A stretch of 64,000 nucleotides of DNA, from assembly GCF_041381155.1 (NCBI RefSeq), contig NC_091138.1, positions 37,255,604-37,319,603 on the forward strand. The letters are read 5' to 3'. Both the position numbers and the translations under genes were made by a program. The notes under the pieces are model-generated. The model was not told the origin of the DNA and searched no databases. It saw nothing but the letters and a program-made list of their open reading frames with translations. Position 1 is the first letter of the stretch. Every line of letters begins with the position of its first letter. This document shows, piece by piece, positions 50,801 to 61,075 of this stretch. Origin of the DNA: Argopecten irradians. Its lineage: Eukaryota; Mollusca; Bivalvia; Pectinida; Pectinidae.

Positions 50801-53800
50801 ATTGATGGAGTTTGATATCATATTGCAATTGACAATCATTCATAAAAGTGGTATAGATATATTATGATTAATCAAAATGAATAATTTTTATTCTTGAAGA
50901 CAAAGCAATCTTAGATGACAGTGAAGATGAGAATGATGAAGACATAGGTAAATACAATTATCTAAAGCTATATATTGAATATGGGAATAAAGCAAACACA
51001 CAATTTACTCATTCACCCCTGAAAACCCATTTGAATGCTTCCAATTCAAAGGCTTGAAGAGTTCATTATGAATTTCCAGTGGTCAATGAGATCATTATGG
51101 TATTACATCATTTCTCCATCTTATCTGTCGAGAGAATTATTTGGAAAAATGATTGAAAGATATTTTATCCCCTATTACATCTCTTATGACTTATCTCTAG
51201 TTTTACACTTATATTATAGCTATGGAGAGTGATGACTTTGAAGACATTGACGATGATGAAGATGATGATGATGATGATGATGATGAAGAAATGGTTGAAA
51301 GTGATGATGATGACGACGAAGATGATGAAGAAGAAGATGATGATGATGATGATGATGATGATGAAAAGGAAAAGGAGGAGGAAAAGAACAAAGAAAACAC
51401 AGGTGATTTATTATAGGAAGCAGATGCTATCCTATCTCGTTGGTGTTGATCTGTCTACTCGTTGTGATTCTTTAATGTCAACCAGAATCTTAATAACATG
51501 TATATGATATATTAATTAACCCTATGTTTCTTATAATATCATCAATATTAGTTTTGAATTTATCCACTGCTATTTGAATATGGGATCTTTTTATTCCATT
51601 ATCAATTGATATCACACGATATAATTAATATTAGTTTTTCTATCAAACTAAATACCTGGCATTGTTGGACTTTGCTTCTCATGATAGTTTGTTTTCATGC
51701 TTGCTGAAAATGCTTGATTGTTCAAAGAAAAGTCAGGTTACTGTTGTTAAATAATAAAATGTCAATAGTCTAAAATTCTGTTTAAAGTCATGAAATGTCT
51801 TAATCATAAGGTTTGTTGAATTCATAAGGTATACTTTGGCCTCCATTTTTGGCAGATTCTTATTTATATGCTGGTACATGCAAACAATACTTAGAAACTA
51901 AGAAGAGGGAAATTCAGAAACTCATACAAACGTACATAGGTCTATATCTCTATTGGACTGTCTACCATTTTGGTTGATTATAGACTTTTACATCTATGTA
52001 ATTATATAAATAAAAATAAGACGCATATATCAATATCAACAGAGTACATGCGTAGCATCTTGTAGGTTTTTTACCTCATTGGATTTTTTTAATTTAAAAA
52101 TTGTATACATGCATTCATTTGCTTTTTCAGTTGGAGCAAAAACATCAGTAAAGAAACCAGACACAGAGGTGCAAGGTGAATATGATGAAACTTGAATCTC
52201 TGTTACAATCCTAAAATAAAAGTTATATCAAGTCTGTAAATCTTGTTTCAGAAATGTTTACAAGACATCTGTTTCTTTCCTTCCTGCAATGAGTGTTAAA
52301 GCTCTCTTGGTTCATGATCAAGAATGATATTCTAAATGATATTGTATTTGTGCCATACATTTTGGTTGGAAAATTGATTTAATATGCAACCATACCAATA
52401 TTATAATATGCATAATTGATTTAATCTAAGATATATAATACAATATATATGTATATAAATTTTAATTATATGAAAGTCATAAAGATGGTTTTGAAATGTT
52501 TCATTACCATGTTGGTGATGAATGTTAGCATATCAAAGGCACCCCTACACAGATGCGTATCCTGCAAATATTACAAGCGTGCATTTAAGAATAGTTATAT
52601 AGCTTCAAACTTGTATTTCAGTTGGAACAAATACATCCCTGAAGAAACAGGACACTGACTGGAAAGGTGAACATCAACAGTTTTACTACAATATATAAAT
52701 AGATTGATAAATAGATAAAATAAATCGATATATGAAAAACAAAATACATCAATACATACCAAAGACTTTCATGTTCAGTCAGGGACTTGTGTTTGCTGCA
52801 CACTTCTCTTTTAGATATGTTAAACTTTTAAATTTGTTCTTTAAATGTGAGAATTAAGCTTCTAATTTGGTCAGCTATGCAAGTTATTAGTCTCCCAAAT
52901 GGCCAGGAAATTTGTTATCAACATCATGGTTGTTTTTTTCAGATGTCCTTGACAGAAGGTCATTGTTTGTGAAAAATTTCCCAAGTAAAACGAAGGTTGC
53001 AGACTTAAAAGAATTATCCAAAGATATCTTAGAAGTATTCGCCAAACCATATCTAGGCAGTAGAAATGGAAGTCTACCGTAAGTATAAATATAGCTGTCC
53101 GAATAGGATAGTAAGTGTTATATACATTGTAGGTAGTTAGTAATATTTCTGTTGTACCACTGTACTGGAGTATATGTAGTTTATAATGCTCAACTTTCCA
53201 TTAAGACATAATAAATGGAAAGTACAGAATAGCCATTGAATGTCATTGACTGGTTAAGTCTGGAGGAAGGATTGACTTGCTTATAATTAATAAGGTGCAT
53301 GGCTAGTTAAAGTCAAGGTGATTTGGGGGCAGAAATTTACATTTAAATACATCTTAATTTCAATATTTTACTGATTTTTGCACTATTTTGAGCCCACAAC
53401 GACCTCTCCCATGTTGTTCTGGGTCAAGCAATAATGCTACAGCAATACAGACTCTGATTTTGTGGACATTTTCTTTTCTGGTGTTTACAAATGAAAGTCA
53501 TGTAACAAATGTTTTTATTTTTTTATTTTCCAAACAATGTTGTAACAAAGACTACATTAGCCACATATACATGCACATTACTGCCATTTCATTCCATTCT
53601 GGCATTTTCCTCTCATACACTAGAAATTACATTGTTTTTTATTATTATTTATGAAAAGGGGGCAGGGGGTAAGAAAAAAAAAACAGATGGGGAGGGGGGA
53701 AGGAGGTAAAGGGGGATAAAGGTATGAAGAGGGATGGTATATAAACTAATAAATACCGGTAAACAATTAACATAAGAGATAGAAAGGGGAAAAAAAGGAC

Positions 53801-56800
53801 AGAAAATGGATATCACTTCACAGATCTATACAAATTTATACATAGGGCAAGCATGACACATGGAAAAAACATGTATAAATAACTATTTTATTTCAATTTA
53901 AAATATGGACAAACTGTCAGGGGTTTGCAAGTTCCACCAGTTTTAACCATTTTTGCCAATCTTTATTGTGACTTGCTTATAATTAATAAGGTGCATGGCT
54001 AGTTATATAATTATAATGAAGGTGATTCGGGGGCAGAAATTTACATTTAAATACATCTTAATTTCAATATTTTACCAATTTTTTGCACTATTTTGAGCCC
54101 ACGACGACCTCTTCCATGTTGTTCTGGGTCAAGCAATAATGCTACAGCAATACAGACTCTGATTTTGTGGACATTTTCTTTTCTGGTGTTTACAAATGAA
54201 AGTCATGTAACAAATGTTATATTCTTCCATATTTTCCAATTTGGATGCAATTCTGGTAATCATCAGTGAATATTGAGACACAGATGCCTTGTCATCACAT
54301 GCAATCTAAACGGGACAGCAAGATCGACAGAAATATATAACATACCCGCTCTCTCCCCCTACCGCCTTTAGATTTCATAGGAGGTGGGGGTATAACACAT
54401 ATAATTTCTTATATTCTGTATTTGCATATTTCACAGTTATATGCCCTTTCAGATACATGTAGGTATTGATTGTGACGTCATGTATTTGCGAGAGTAACGT
54501 CATACTTTTTATAAGCAATTACATGGGTATATATACCCTTACAAAATAATGATGTTCACAATCAATCACCTACTCGCATGGCAGGTAACTGTAGCATATG
54601 CAAAGAACAGAATAATTAGTTAGTATGACAGAATTCTTCTCATACAAGTTACCGGGTAGTTATTTATTGTCGGTGCAACTTTTGAGTAGGACTTTAACAT
54701 AAAATTACACAAAGGTGTTTGACGTTTAGTTGTTTCCTGTTGGTGATGCTAGAAGTTAGAACTATTAAAGGCTGTGTTGTTATTTCAAGTGTATACATGT
54801 ATATAAATATACTCTTACAATTGCACTATTTTGAGCCTGCAACGACCTCTCCCGTGTTGTTCTGGGTCAAGCATTTGTGCTACAGCAATACAGACTCTGA
54901 TTTTGTGGACATTTTCTTTTCTGGTGTTTACAAATGAAAGTCATGTAACAAATGTTATATTGTTTAAGTGATTAGAAAAATAATTTGTCATGCATTCTTT
55001 GATACTTTATTAATATATATATACAGAGTCCATAAAAGTGAGTCAATTTGAGTGACACAAAGATACAAATTATACTCAGAGAAAATAGTGATATAATCAG
55101 ATGAAAAAGGTTTATTCTCTGTAGATAATGGACTATTGGTGTAGACTGGACAGACAGCTAAATAGCCAGATAAAGTGCCGTAATACACAAAGTTTTAGAT
55201 AATCTTTGCCCATTCTTATATCTAAATGATCTATCATTTTAAAAGCATCATTTTATTGCTTTGGTGTTAAACTATATTTACAATTAATTAAGCTTTACAT
55301 TTTGACAAGTTTAGATAATTTGGTTTTGGCCAATTCACATTTGTATGCTATATATACTGGTGCATGCATAATAAATTTTTGCACTATTTTGAGCCCACAA
55401 CGACCTCAACCGTGTTGTTATGGGTCAAGCAATAGTGCTACATTAATACAGACTCTGATTTTGTTGACATTTTATTTTCATGGTGTTTACAAATGAAAGT
55501 CATGTGACAATATATATATATATACTGCTGAAGATTCCAAGATTCAGTCTTAACTGTTTTGGTAAATATTAATGCACGAAAAAGTCATCAGCAAAATTTT
55601 GATCGTAATCAATCATTTGATTAGTATACTGGTGCATGCATAATAAATTTTTGCACTATTTTGAGCCCACAACGACCTCAACCGTGTTGTTATGGGTCAA
55701 GCTATAGTGCTACATTAATACAGACTCTGATTTTGTTGACATTTTATTTTCATGGTGTTTACAAATGAAAGTCATGTGACATATATATATACTGCTGAAG
55801 ATTCCAAGATTCAGTCTTAACTGTTTTGGTAAATAAATGCACAAAAAAGTCATCAGCAAAAATTTTGATCGTAATCAATCATTTGATTACTTAAAATACA
55901 TAGTTGATGTATAATACATAGTTGATGTATAAATTTGAGTCTATTTAAGTGACACAAAGATACAATAATGATGTTATCGGATGAAAAAGGTTTATTCTCT
56001 AATCATCCTCAATACTCCAGGGGTTCCGATCACTTTCGATCTCTACTTAGTATTGAGAATGTTCTCTAATGGACTGAGAATGTTCTCTAATGGACTCTGT
56101 AGTTGTAGACTTGACAGACAACTACAGATCTAGAAAAATGGATATACACATGAAAAGTTTTAGATAATCTTTGTCCATTCTATGATCTTCATTGAATCTA
56201 GATCTATCATTTTGAAAGTATCATTTCATTGCTTTATTAGTCTACATTTAACTTTAGCTTTACATTATTGCAAGTTTAGATAATTTGTGTTTGGCTAATT
56301 CACATGTCTATATATATACAGGACATAACTGGTACAAATAAAATAAATTTTTGCACTATTTTGAGCCCACAACGACCTCAACCGTGTTGTTATGGGTCAA
56401 GCAATAGTGCTACAGCAGTACAGACTCTGATTTTGTTGACATTTTATTTTCATGGTGTTTACAAATGAAAGTCATGTGACATGTATATTCTATTAAAGAT
56501 TCTAGCAAGCAGTATGAACATAGAAAACAATTTTATGGTAAAATATAAATTTTATGTCATCCATTCTTTCATACATACTGTGTGCATTCAAATGACAAAA
56601 GACAGTATATTATTTTAAAAAAATGTTGTATTCAGATTAAAAAAATGATTATATATCCATTTCTGTTTCCATGGTTGTGAACTAATCATTTAAACAAAAA
56701 GCCTTAGAACAAGTTTTGGGACAATTACTGCATATTCGTTATACTGCATATTTCCTCTCAGTGATGATCTTCATTGAATTCATTTTCTATAATGTTGGTA

Positions 56801-59800
56801 ACTATCATACTTTAACATAGGAAGGGCAATTCACATGTGCATATTAATAGTCATATATATGAATAATCACTTAATCAATTTTTGCACTATTTTGAGCCTA
56901 CAACGACCTCTTCAATGTTGTTCTGGGTCAAGCAATAGTGCTACATTAATACAGACTCTGATTTTGTGTACATTTTATTTTCTGGTGTTTACAAATGAAA
57001 GTCATGTAACAAATATCAATCACGTAATAACTTGAGATTTGGAGACTCTGTTTAAATTGTTTTAGTGATTATTAACGCACAACGAAAAAGTGATCAACAA
57101 AAAATTAAATAGCCATCCACTTATATAGTCCATATACAAGTGAATGAGTTTAGTGACACAATGATATAAATAACAATGATGTAATTAGATGAAAAAGGTT
57201 TATAGTCTAATGGACTCTGTTGTTGTAAACTAGGCAGACAATGACAAATCTAGAAAATTTGATACGCATTGAATAGTTTCAGATAATCTTTGCCTATATT
57301 TTTTGACCTTCATTGAATTTAGATCTATCATTTTAACATCATTTTATTGCTTTGTTAGACTACATTGAACTTTATCTTTACATTTTTGCAAGTTTAGATA
57401 ATTTGGTTTTGGTTAATTCACATTTAAATATACTGGTACATGTATATCAAATACTTGGCACTATTTTGAGCCCACAACGACCTCTCCCATGTTGTTATGG
57501 GTCAAGCTATAGTGCTACAGCAATACAGACTCTGATTTTGTGGACATTTTATTTTCATGGTGTTTACAAATGAAAGTCATGTGACAGACAATCAATTACA
57601 TGTAAATTTTAACATTCTTATCATGGGTATGTATGCCATGGTTATGAGAGTCATGGACAGTCGGACATTATTAATTTATATACATGTACCTTTGTATTTA
57701 CATTTGCTTCCACTTTATTGCAGATGGGCAATTTTACGTTTTAAGAATGAAGAAACTGCTGTGAAGAACCACAAATTTCTGAGTGGAATGATGATGGAAA
57801 AGAATAAATTGTATGTTGACTATGTTGGTGCAAAGAGCAAGACGGCTACCAAGCAATACAAACAAAATGGTATGTATATTTATAGGATTTCAAAGAAGTG
57901 TTCATTTTATATTGACATCATTGTTAATGCCATTCAAATGGAATTCCTGTACTGACACAAATTTGCTCCAGATCATATTACTCAAATGACATTATATACA
58001 TATATGTGCAAAAGAAATAATGGACAAGTCGCTGAATAAGAAGCTGATTAAGGAATAGATATATTACATATATTCTTCTGTCATTCTCACAACAGGACTA
58101 TAGCTTATAGCTTATAGCTTATGTAGCATTTGACTCCATGTATCAGCACAATTTTGTAGTTTCTTTTCCTGTTCTCAGACCAATGGAAAAAATGGTGTTT
58201 ATGTAACAAGTATAAATTCTTATGAAATAGCAATCTAATAAAAATTAGACTTTTAATTCCGCTCCACTATAATGCTCTACTTTGAACTCCAATACAAGAT
58301 ACAACAATGGCCTTTTCGGGGTCACCTCAGCATCACCCATGGCCTAGAATAGGAACATCTCGGGACAAACTGTTAGCCGTTTATACTTCCGATAGTATCA
58401 CACTGAAAATTTTGTTGGCAAGACACTATTTGACTAACCACAAGGTCATGCTGAGGTGACCCCGAACGGGGCATTGTTAGATCTTGTATTGGAGCGTAAC
58501 GCAGAGCATCGTAGTGGAGCGGAATTATAAGTCTAATTTTAACTATGGATGTAATAGAAAAATAAAATTCAACTTAAAAATCTATATGTTTGTATGTGAA
58601 GAAATTAATTTGTTTTAAAGGAATCCTAAAACTGGTTTCTTTCCCCGACCATTCACTTTAATATTGTAATAATGTTCAACTTTTAGTTGTTTGTTTATTA
58701 GAAAATATACGGTTTATAAATGAAATCTATTGTTAAACCGACTATTGTGTAATATATTGTTTTGATGTGGGACTCAACTATTGGCTTTAAGTGTATCCAA
58801 AATTATGTATGTACACTTTCCTGTTACAGTTCCATTAGACCCTTTACTGTTGTACGTGTCTGGTTTGCCAAACACATGGACGGAGTTGGATCTCAATAGG
58901 CTATTCCCAAAAGCCAAATCGGTTCATTTCCCCACCTCTAAAAAACACAAGAAGGCGCACAAAAAAGTTCTCAGTGCTGTAGGGTAAGTAAACAAAAAAT
59001 TGCCTTGAAATTTGTACTGACAAGAAAATCGTGGAATCCATTATGTTAAAACACTAATCTTTGTTCTACTCTTCCTTTCTCGTCTGAAAACAATATAAAA
59101 TAACCAAATCTGTCTTGAAATCATAAATGAACAACTATGTCTAACCAGTCAAATGGTATGATCGAAAAACAGTGTCATCCATCCCATTGTGTCTGGTCAT
59201 ACCCTCCCAACCTACTCGACTTTGAAGGCTGGGCATTCATGTCTTATAATTACAGATATTTCTTGTCCTATTTCAAAATATCACATTTCTTATCATTTTA
59301 GCATTTTTATGACAGGATATACAATGTGCATAGTCATACTAGTAGCATGTACATGTAGTTGATGACACCCATGTCTGTCTTATAATTTAAACATATTTTA
59401 TTGTAATATTTAAAGGGACAATTCAGTCTAAGAGAATATTAAAATTTGTATATATATCGGGAAAAAAAACCCCAGTTCTAATGGAAATTAGATCAGTCGG
59501 TTTTACTGTGATATGCCATAAAAGCCCATGGTGGTTAAATGCGTGTGAAATGTTCAAACTCGCTCGCTGTCCGCCTTTACACATTGTGGTCGAACATCTT
59601 GTATGCCGAACCCTGTCCCTTGCTCGAAGAGTAATGCAACTTTTGTCTAGAACTGCTCAAATCGCTCTGACAGTAGTGTGTTTACCTTATTAGGTGAATT
59701 GTCTTGCCTAAAAAATAATTTTATCACCTCCTTAGTGGTTATGTAGTTCATTTGTTTAACGTGTGTAACTTCTGCTCGGTTATATGGGTACAGCGTACAT

Positions 59801-60972
59801 ATTGTATCTGCTTAATCGTATTCATCAATGATTTGTAATTACAACGGTATCAATTAAAAAACTAAACAATAACATGAAATTTGTCGATATTTTATGCTAT
59901 ATGTTTCATAAGAAATGTAGAACAATACATTTATGTCATATTTTGCTTCTTGGTTATGTAAAAGAAATAGCCTGAGTGAATTGTCCCTTTAATCTATACT
60001 TTATATAGAACGGGTTGGGGCACAAGTTTTCCAGCTTATATGAAGCCATGTCTATCATATCCCAGCAATGTTACTGACATCCCATTCCAAGTTTACATAG
60101 AGCCAGGTGTATTTGTGTTGAACAGACATTTTCAGTTGACGTTAAACAGAATTGTTTTGTTATAGGTTTGGGTTTGTTCACTTTGCCAATGAAGCTGCAG
60201 CCAAACAAGCACATGACAAGATGCAGGGGAAGATGATAGATGGCCGGACACTGGTCGTTATGTATGCTCACAAGAGAGGGACCACAACCCCTGCTAAAAG
60301 GAAACCTCAAGTAGATAACAGACTTGACGGTGAGAACAAAACTTTTAAACAGAAACTTTATCGATTTTATAACAATTACAAAAACGGTTCAAATCAATCA
60401 CCCCTGAAGACACATTTTGACACTTCTAAATCAAAGACTAGACCAGTCCATTATAGATATCAGGGATGAATGGGTTAATAATCTTTATACTGTGTGACAT
60501 GAAATGTTCATTGTAAAGAATACACCTGTTGTTTTTGTCGTCGTTGTAGAACCACTAAACAACCAAATTTTGTTTTACACAACATTGTTATCTACAGGAC
60601 AACCATGACTATTTCTACTCATGAAATACTTTGAAACCTCCAATGAAACCACAAAAGGAGATACCCACGAACATGTCATGCTATATATATGTATATACAG
60701 TCTGTACACAGTAGCTGGAAGAGTAGTGCTTGAGGGTTCGTAACTTGTGAAGAAGCCCAGATTAGCCCAGAGAAAATTCATATAGTTGAAAGGATGACTA
60801 CATCATAAAAAATGCTACATTTTTCTTTGCTACAGCACCAAGTACAAAAAAGGTAAAGTTATCAACAAAGGAGGATGACGATGATGATGATGATGACGAC
60901 GACGACGACGATGATGATGATGATGACGACGACAACGATGATGATGATGATGATGATGACGATGACGATTGA
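44805..60972 (+). CDS. divergent nucleolin-like protein (14 exons, 655 aa, no RGG box)
   Basis: Exons: 44805-44834, 47138-47233, 47896-47937, 48227-48254, 49902-50615, 50900-50947, 51220-51402, 52131-52175, 52622-52666, 52943-53078, 57724-57869, 58830-58983, 60166-60329, 60836-60972. Total 1968 nt in unbroken phase. Order: basic start MPPKGKTRAK; Pro/Arg-rich segment; about 240 residues of Lys/Thr/Pro repeats (66-303); two acidic blocks (to 380); two paralogous 15-residue exons; RRM1 (about 415-495); RRM2 (about 508-590); poly-Asp tail. The 30-nt first exon and phase 1/2/1 RRM introns match NCL next door, so it is most likely an NCL duplicate. The TP-x-K repeats recall the TPAKK/TPGKK repeats of vertebrate nucleolin, which are CDK sites. 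Likely nuclear or nucleolar RNA binding. RRM2 has canonical RNP motifs; RRM1 is degenerate. Confidence 0.88.
45190..45552. mobile_element. TTAA-flanked MITE, copy 2
   Basis: Same orientation and ends as 37290-37665 (AGATGCTCCACCGCCGACA / TGTCAGCGGTGGAGCATCT), TTAA on both sides. The right TIR here is a perfect inverted match of the left, apart from one base. Confidence 0.9.
46235..46344. repeat. tandem duplication, 62-bp unit
   Basis: TAGGTTTCCTATGGATGTCT begins both copies (46235, 46297). CCCTAAGCCCCTGAC follows in each. Confidence 0.9.
47306..47591. mobile_element. TIR MITE, GATCTGACAACATCCCAT ends
   Basis: GATCTGACAACATCCCAT at the left and ATGGGATGTTGTCAGATC at the right are a perfect inverted pair; the arms extend further with mismatches. 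Intron 2 of the paralogue. Confidence 0.88.
48303..48731. mobile_element. TIR MITE, about 430 bp
   Basis: TAGTCTCTCCCAGACTGCAT..GTCCCCACATTTCACCTCTG on the left pairs with CAGAGGTGAATGTGGGGACC..CCCTGGGAGAGATTA on the right. Intron 4 of the paralogue. Confidence 0.85.
48914..49862. mobile_element. pogo/Tigger-like nonautonomous element, 0.95 kb
   Basis: TA-CAGTGTAACTTCCCGAAAC at the left and CCGGGAAGTTCCACTG-TA at the right form short TIRs with TA flanks, as in Tc1/mariner-pogo elements. Interior CTCCCAATTCCGAATACCGA-type sequence; no transposase. Intron 4 of the paralogue. Confidence 0.72.
49902..50615 (+). CDS. paralogue exon 5: Lys/Thr/Pro repeat domain
   Basis: Encodes 238 residues dominated by TP-x-K units. 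The 3' half carries six near-identical 39-nt units (KTKTPAKVETPAQ or VQTPVQ variants), residues about 170-257, followed by a Ser/Asp-rich end. The repeat gives about thirty Thr-Pro pairs, potential proline-directed kinase sites, in a strongly basic, low-complexity chain like histone H1 tails. Confidence 0.92.
51220..51402 (+). CDS. paralogue exon 7: acidic block
   Basis: AMESDDFEDIDDDED then runs of Asp/Glu to DDDEKEKEEEKNKENT. Phase 1-1, 61 codons. Mostly GAT codons, so a microsatellite-prone exon. Confidence 0.9.
52131..52666 (+). CDS. paralogue exons 8 and 9: duplicated 45-nt exons
   Basis: 52131-52175 encodes VGAKTSVKKPDTEVQ and 52622-52666 encodes VGTNTSLKKQDTDWK. Same length, phase (1-1), acceptor and donor context, so a recent exon duplication. 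Confidence 0.85.
52943..57869 (+). CDS. paralogue RRM1 exons (52943-53078, 57724-57869)
   Basis: RNP2 is SLFVKNFP; the RNP1 position reads WAILRFKN, lacking two of the usual aromatics. The tail is MEKNKLYVDYVGAKSK. The junction is phase 2, like the RRM introns in NCL. The 4.6-kb intron between the halves hosts the H/ACA array. Confidence 0.82.
53380..53510 (+). ncRNA. box H/ACA snoRNA-like unit, copy 1
   Basis: 131 nt. Hairpin 1: GCACTATT pairs with AATAATGC (one C-A mismatch), then TTGA/TCAA, CCCA/TGGG and CAAC/GTTG. H box ACAGCA at 53439-53444 (ANANNA). Hairpin 2: ACAGACT pairs with AGTC-a-TGT and GTGGACA with TGTTTAC, with an internal loop between. ACA box at 53505-53507, three nt before the proposed 3' end. 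Sense to the host; intronic, so it would be released by splicing and exonuclease trimming. Confidence 0.72.
54085..54215 (+). ncRNA. box H/ACA snoRNA-like unit, copy 2
   Basis: Differs from copy 1 at a few bases (CACGACGACC, CTTCC). H box ACAGCA and the ACA box are kept. About 100 bp of upstream flank is also shared with copy 1, so the pair arose by segmental duplication. Confidence 0.72.
54414..54615. repeat. foldback MITE, CRE-containing family, copy 5
   Basis: TATTTGCATATTTCACAGTTAT left, inverted GTAACTGTAGCATATGCAAA right, with GTGACGTCATG and a central ATTACATGGGTATATATACC palindrome. Inserted between snoRNA-like copies 2 and 3. Confidence 0.78.
54823..54953 (+). ncRNA. box H/ACA snoRNA-like unit, copy 3 (hairpin 1 weakened)
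   Basis: Hairpin 1's 3' strand reads CATTTGTGC, breaking part of the basal stem. H box ACAGCA, hairpin 2 and the ACA box are intact. May be losing function. Confidence 0.6.
55381..55512 (+). ncRNA. box H/ACA snoRNA-like unit, copy 4
   Basis: AATAGTGC makes the basal stem of hairpin 1 fully paired (C-G in place of C-A). The H box is ACATTA, a different sequence that still fits ANANNA. The base closing hairpin 2 is G, pairing as U-G instead of U-A. Confidence 0.72.
55653..55784 (+). ncRNA. box H/ACA snoRNA-like unit, copy 5
   Basis: Nearly identical to copy 4 and followed by the same CTGCTGAAGATTCCAAGATT flank. H box ACATTA, ACA box at 55779-55781. Confidence 0.72.
56353..56484 (+). ncRNA. 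box H/ACA snoRNA-like unit, copy 6
   Basis: H box ACAGCA, ACA box at 56479-56481, hairpin 1 basal stem fully paired. Confidence 0.72.
56884..57014 (+). ncRNA. box H/ACA snoRNA-like unit, copy 7
   Basis: H box ACATTA, ACA box at 57009-57011. Loop and upper-stem changes only (TTCAATG, GTGTACA). Confidence 0.72.
57458..57589 (+). ncRNA. box H/ACA snoRNA-like unit, copy 8
   Basis: H box ACAGCA, ACA box at 57584-57586. It lies about 130 bp upstream of the acceptor of the next exon (57724). Confidence 0.72.
58241..58540. mobile_element. TIR MITE, 300 bp with about 95-bp arms
   Basis: AAAATTAGACTTTTAATTCC left, GGAATTATAAGTCTAATTTT right. The arms continue through TGGAGTTC/TACAAGAT..GGGGTCACCTCAGCAT and its inverse. 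Intronic. Confidence 0.9.
58830..60329 (+). CDS. paralogue RRM2 exons (58830-58983, 60166-60329)
   Basis: RNP2 is LLYVSGLP and RNP1 is GFGFVHFA, both canonical, with KMIDGRTLVVMYA as beta 4. A Lys/His-rich KKHKKAHKK loop precedes RNP1. Phase 1, split in phase 2, leaving in phase 1. Confidence 0.9.
59410..59992. mobile_element. TTAA-flanked MITE, AGGGACAATTCA ends
   Basis: TTAA-AGGGACAATTCAGTC left, GAGTGAATTGTCCCT-TTAA right, 583 bp. A second TTAA family, different from the AGATGCTCC one. The 70-codon ORF inside is not supported as a gene. Confidence 0.85.
60836..60972 (+). CDS. paralogue last exon: poly-Asp tail
   Basis: APSTKKVKLSTKE, then about 30 Asp with one Asn, stop TGA at 60970-60972. 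The GAT repeat continues to 61100 in another frame and ends GAATAA, so the present stop follows from an extra T at about 60970. AATAAA at 61101-61106 is a possible early poly(A) signal. Confidence 0.82.
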
Positions 60973-60982
60973 TGATGATGAC

Positions 60983-61033
<51 letters not shown>

Positions 61034-61044
61034 AATGATGATAT

Positions 61045-61075
<31 letters not shown>

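Noticed and set aside
53388..57573. Recurring peptide SPQRPLPCCSGSSNNATAIQ in several ORFs, as if repeated exons
   Set aside because: Comes from the snoRNA-like unit. No common splice sites or phases, and substitutions keep RNA pairing and the H/ACA boxes but not codons.
59481..59693. 70-codon ORF with Cys residues
   Set aside because: Lies entirely inside the TTAA-flanked MITE with no transposase or domain likeness.
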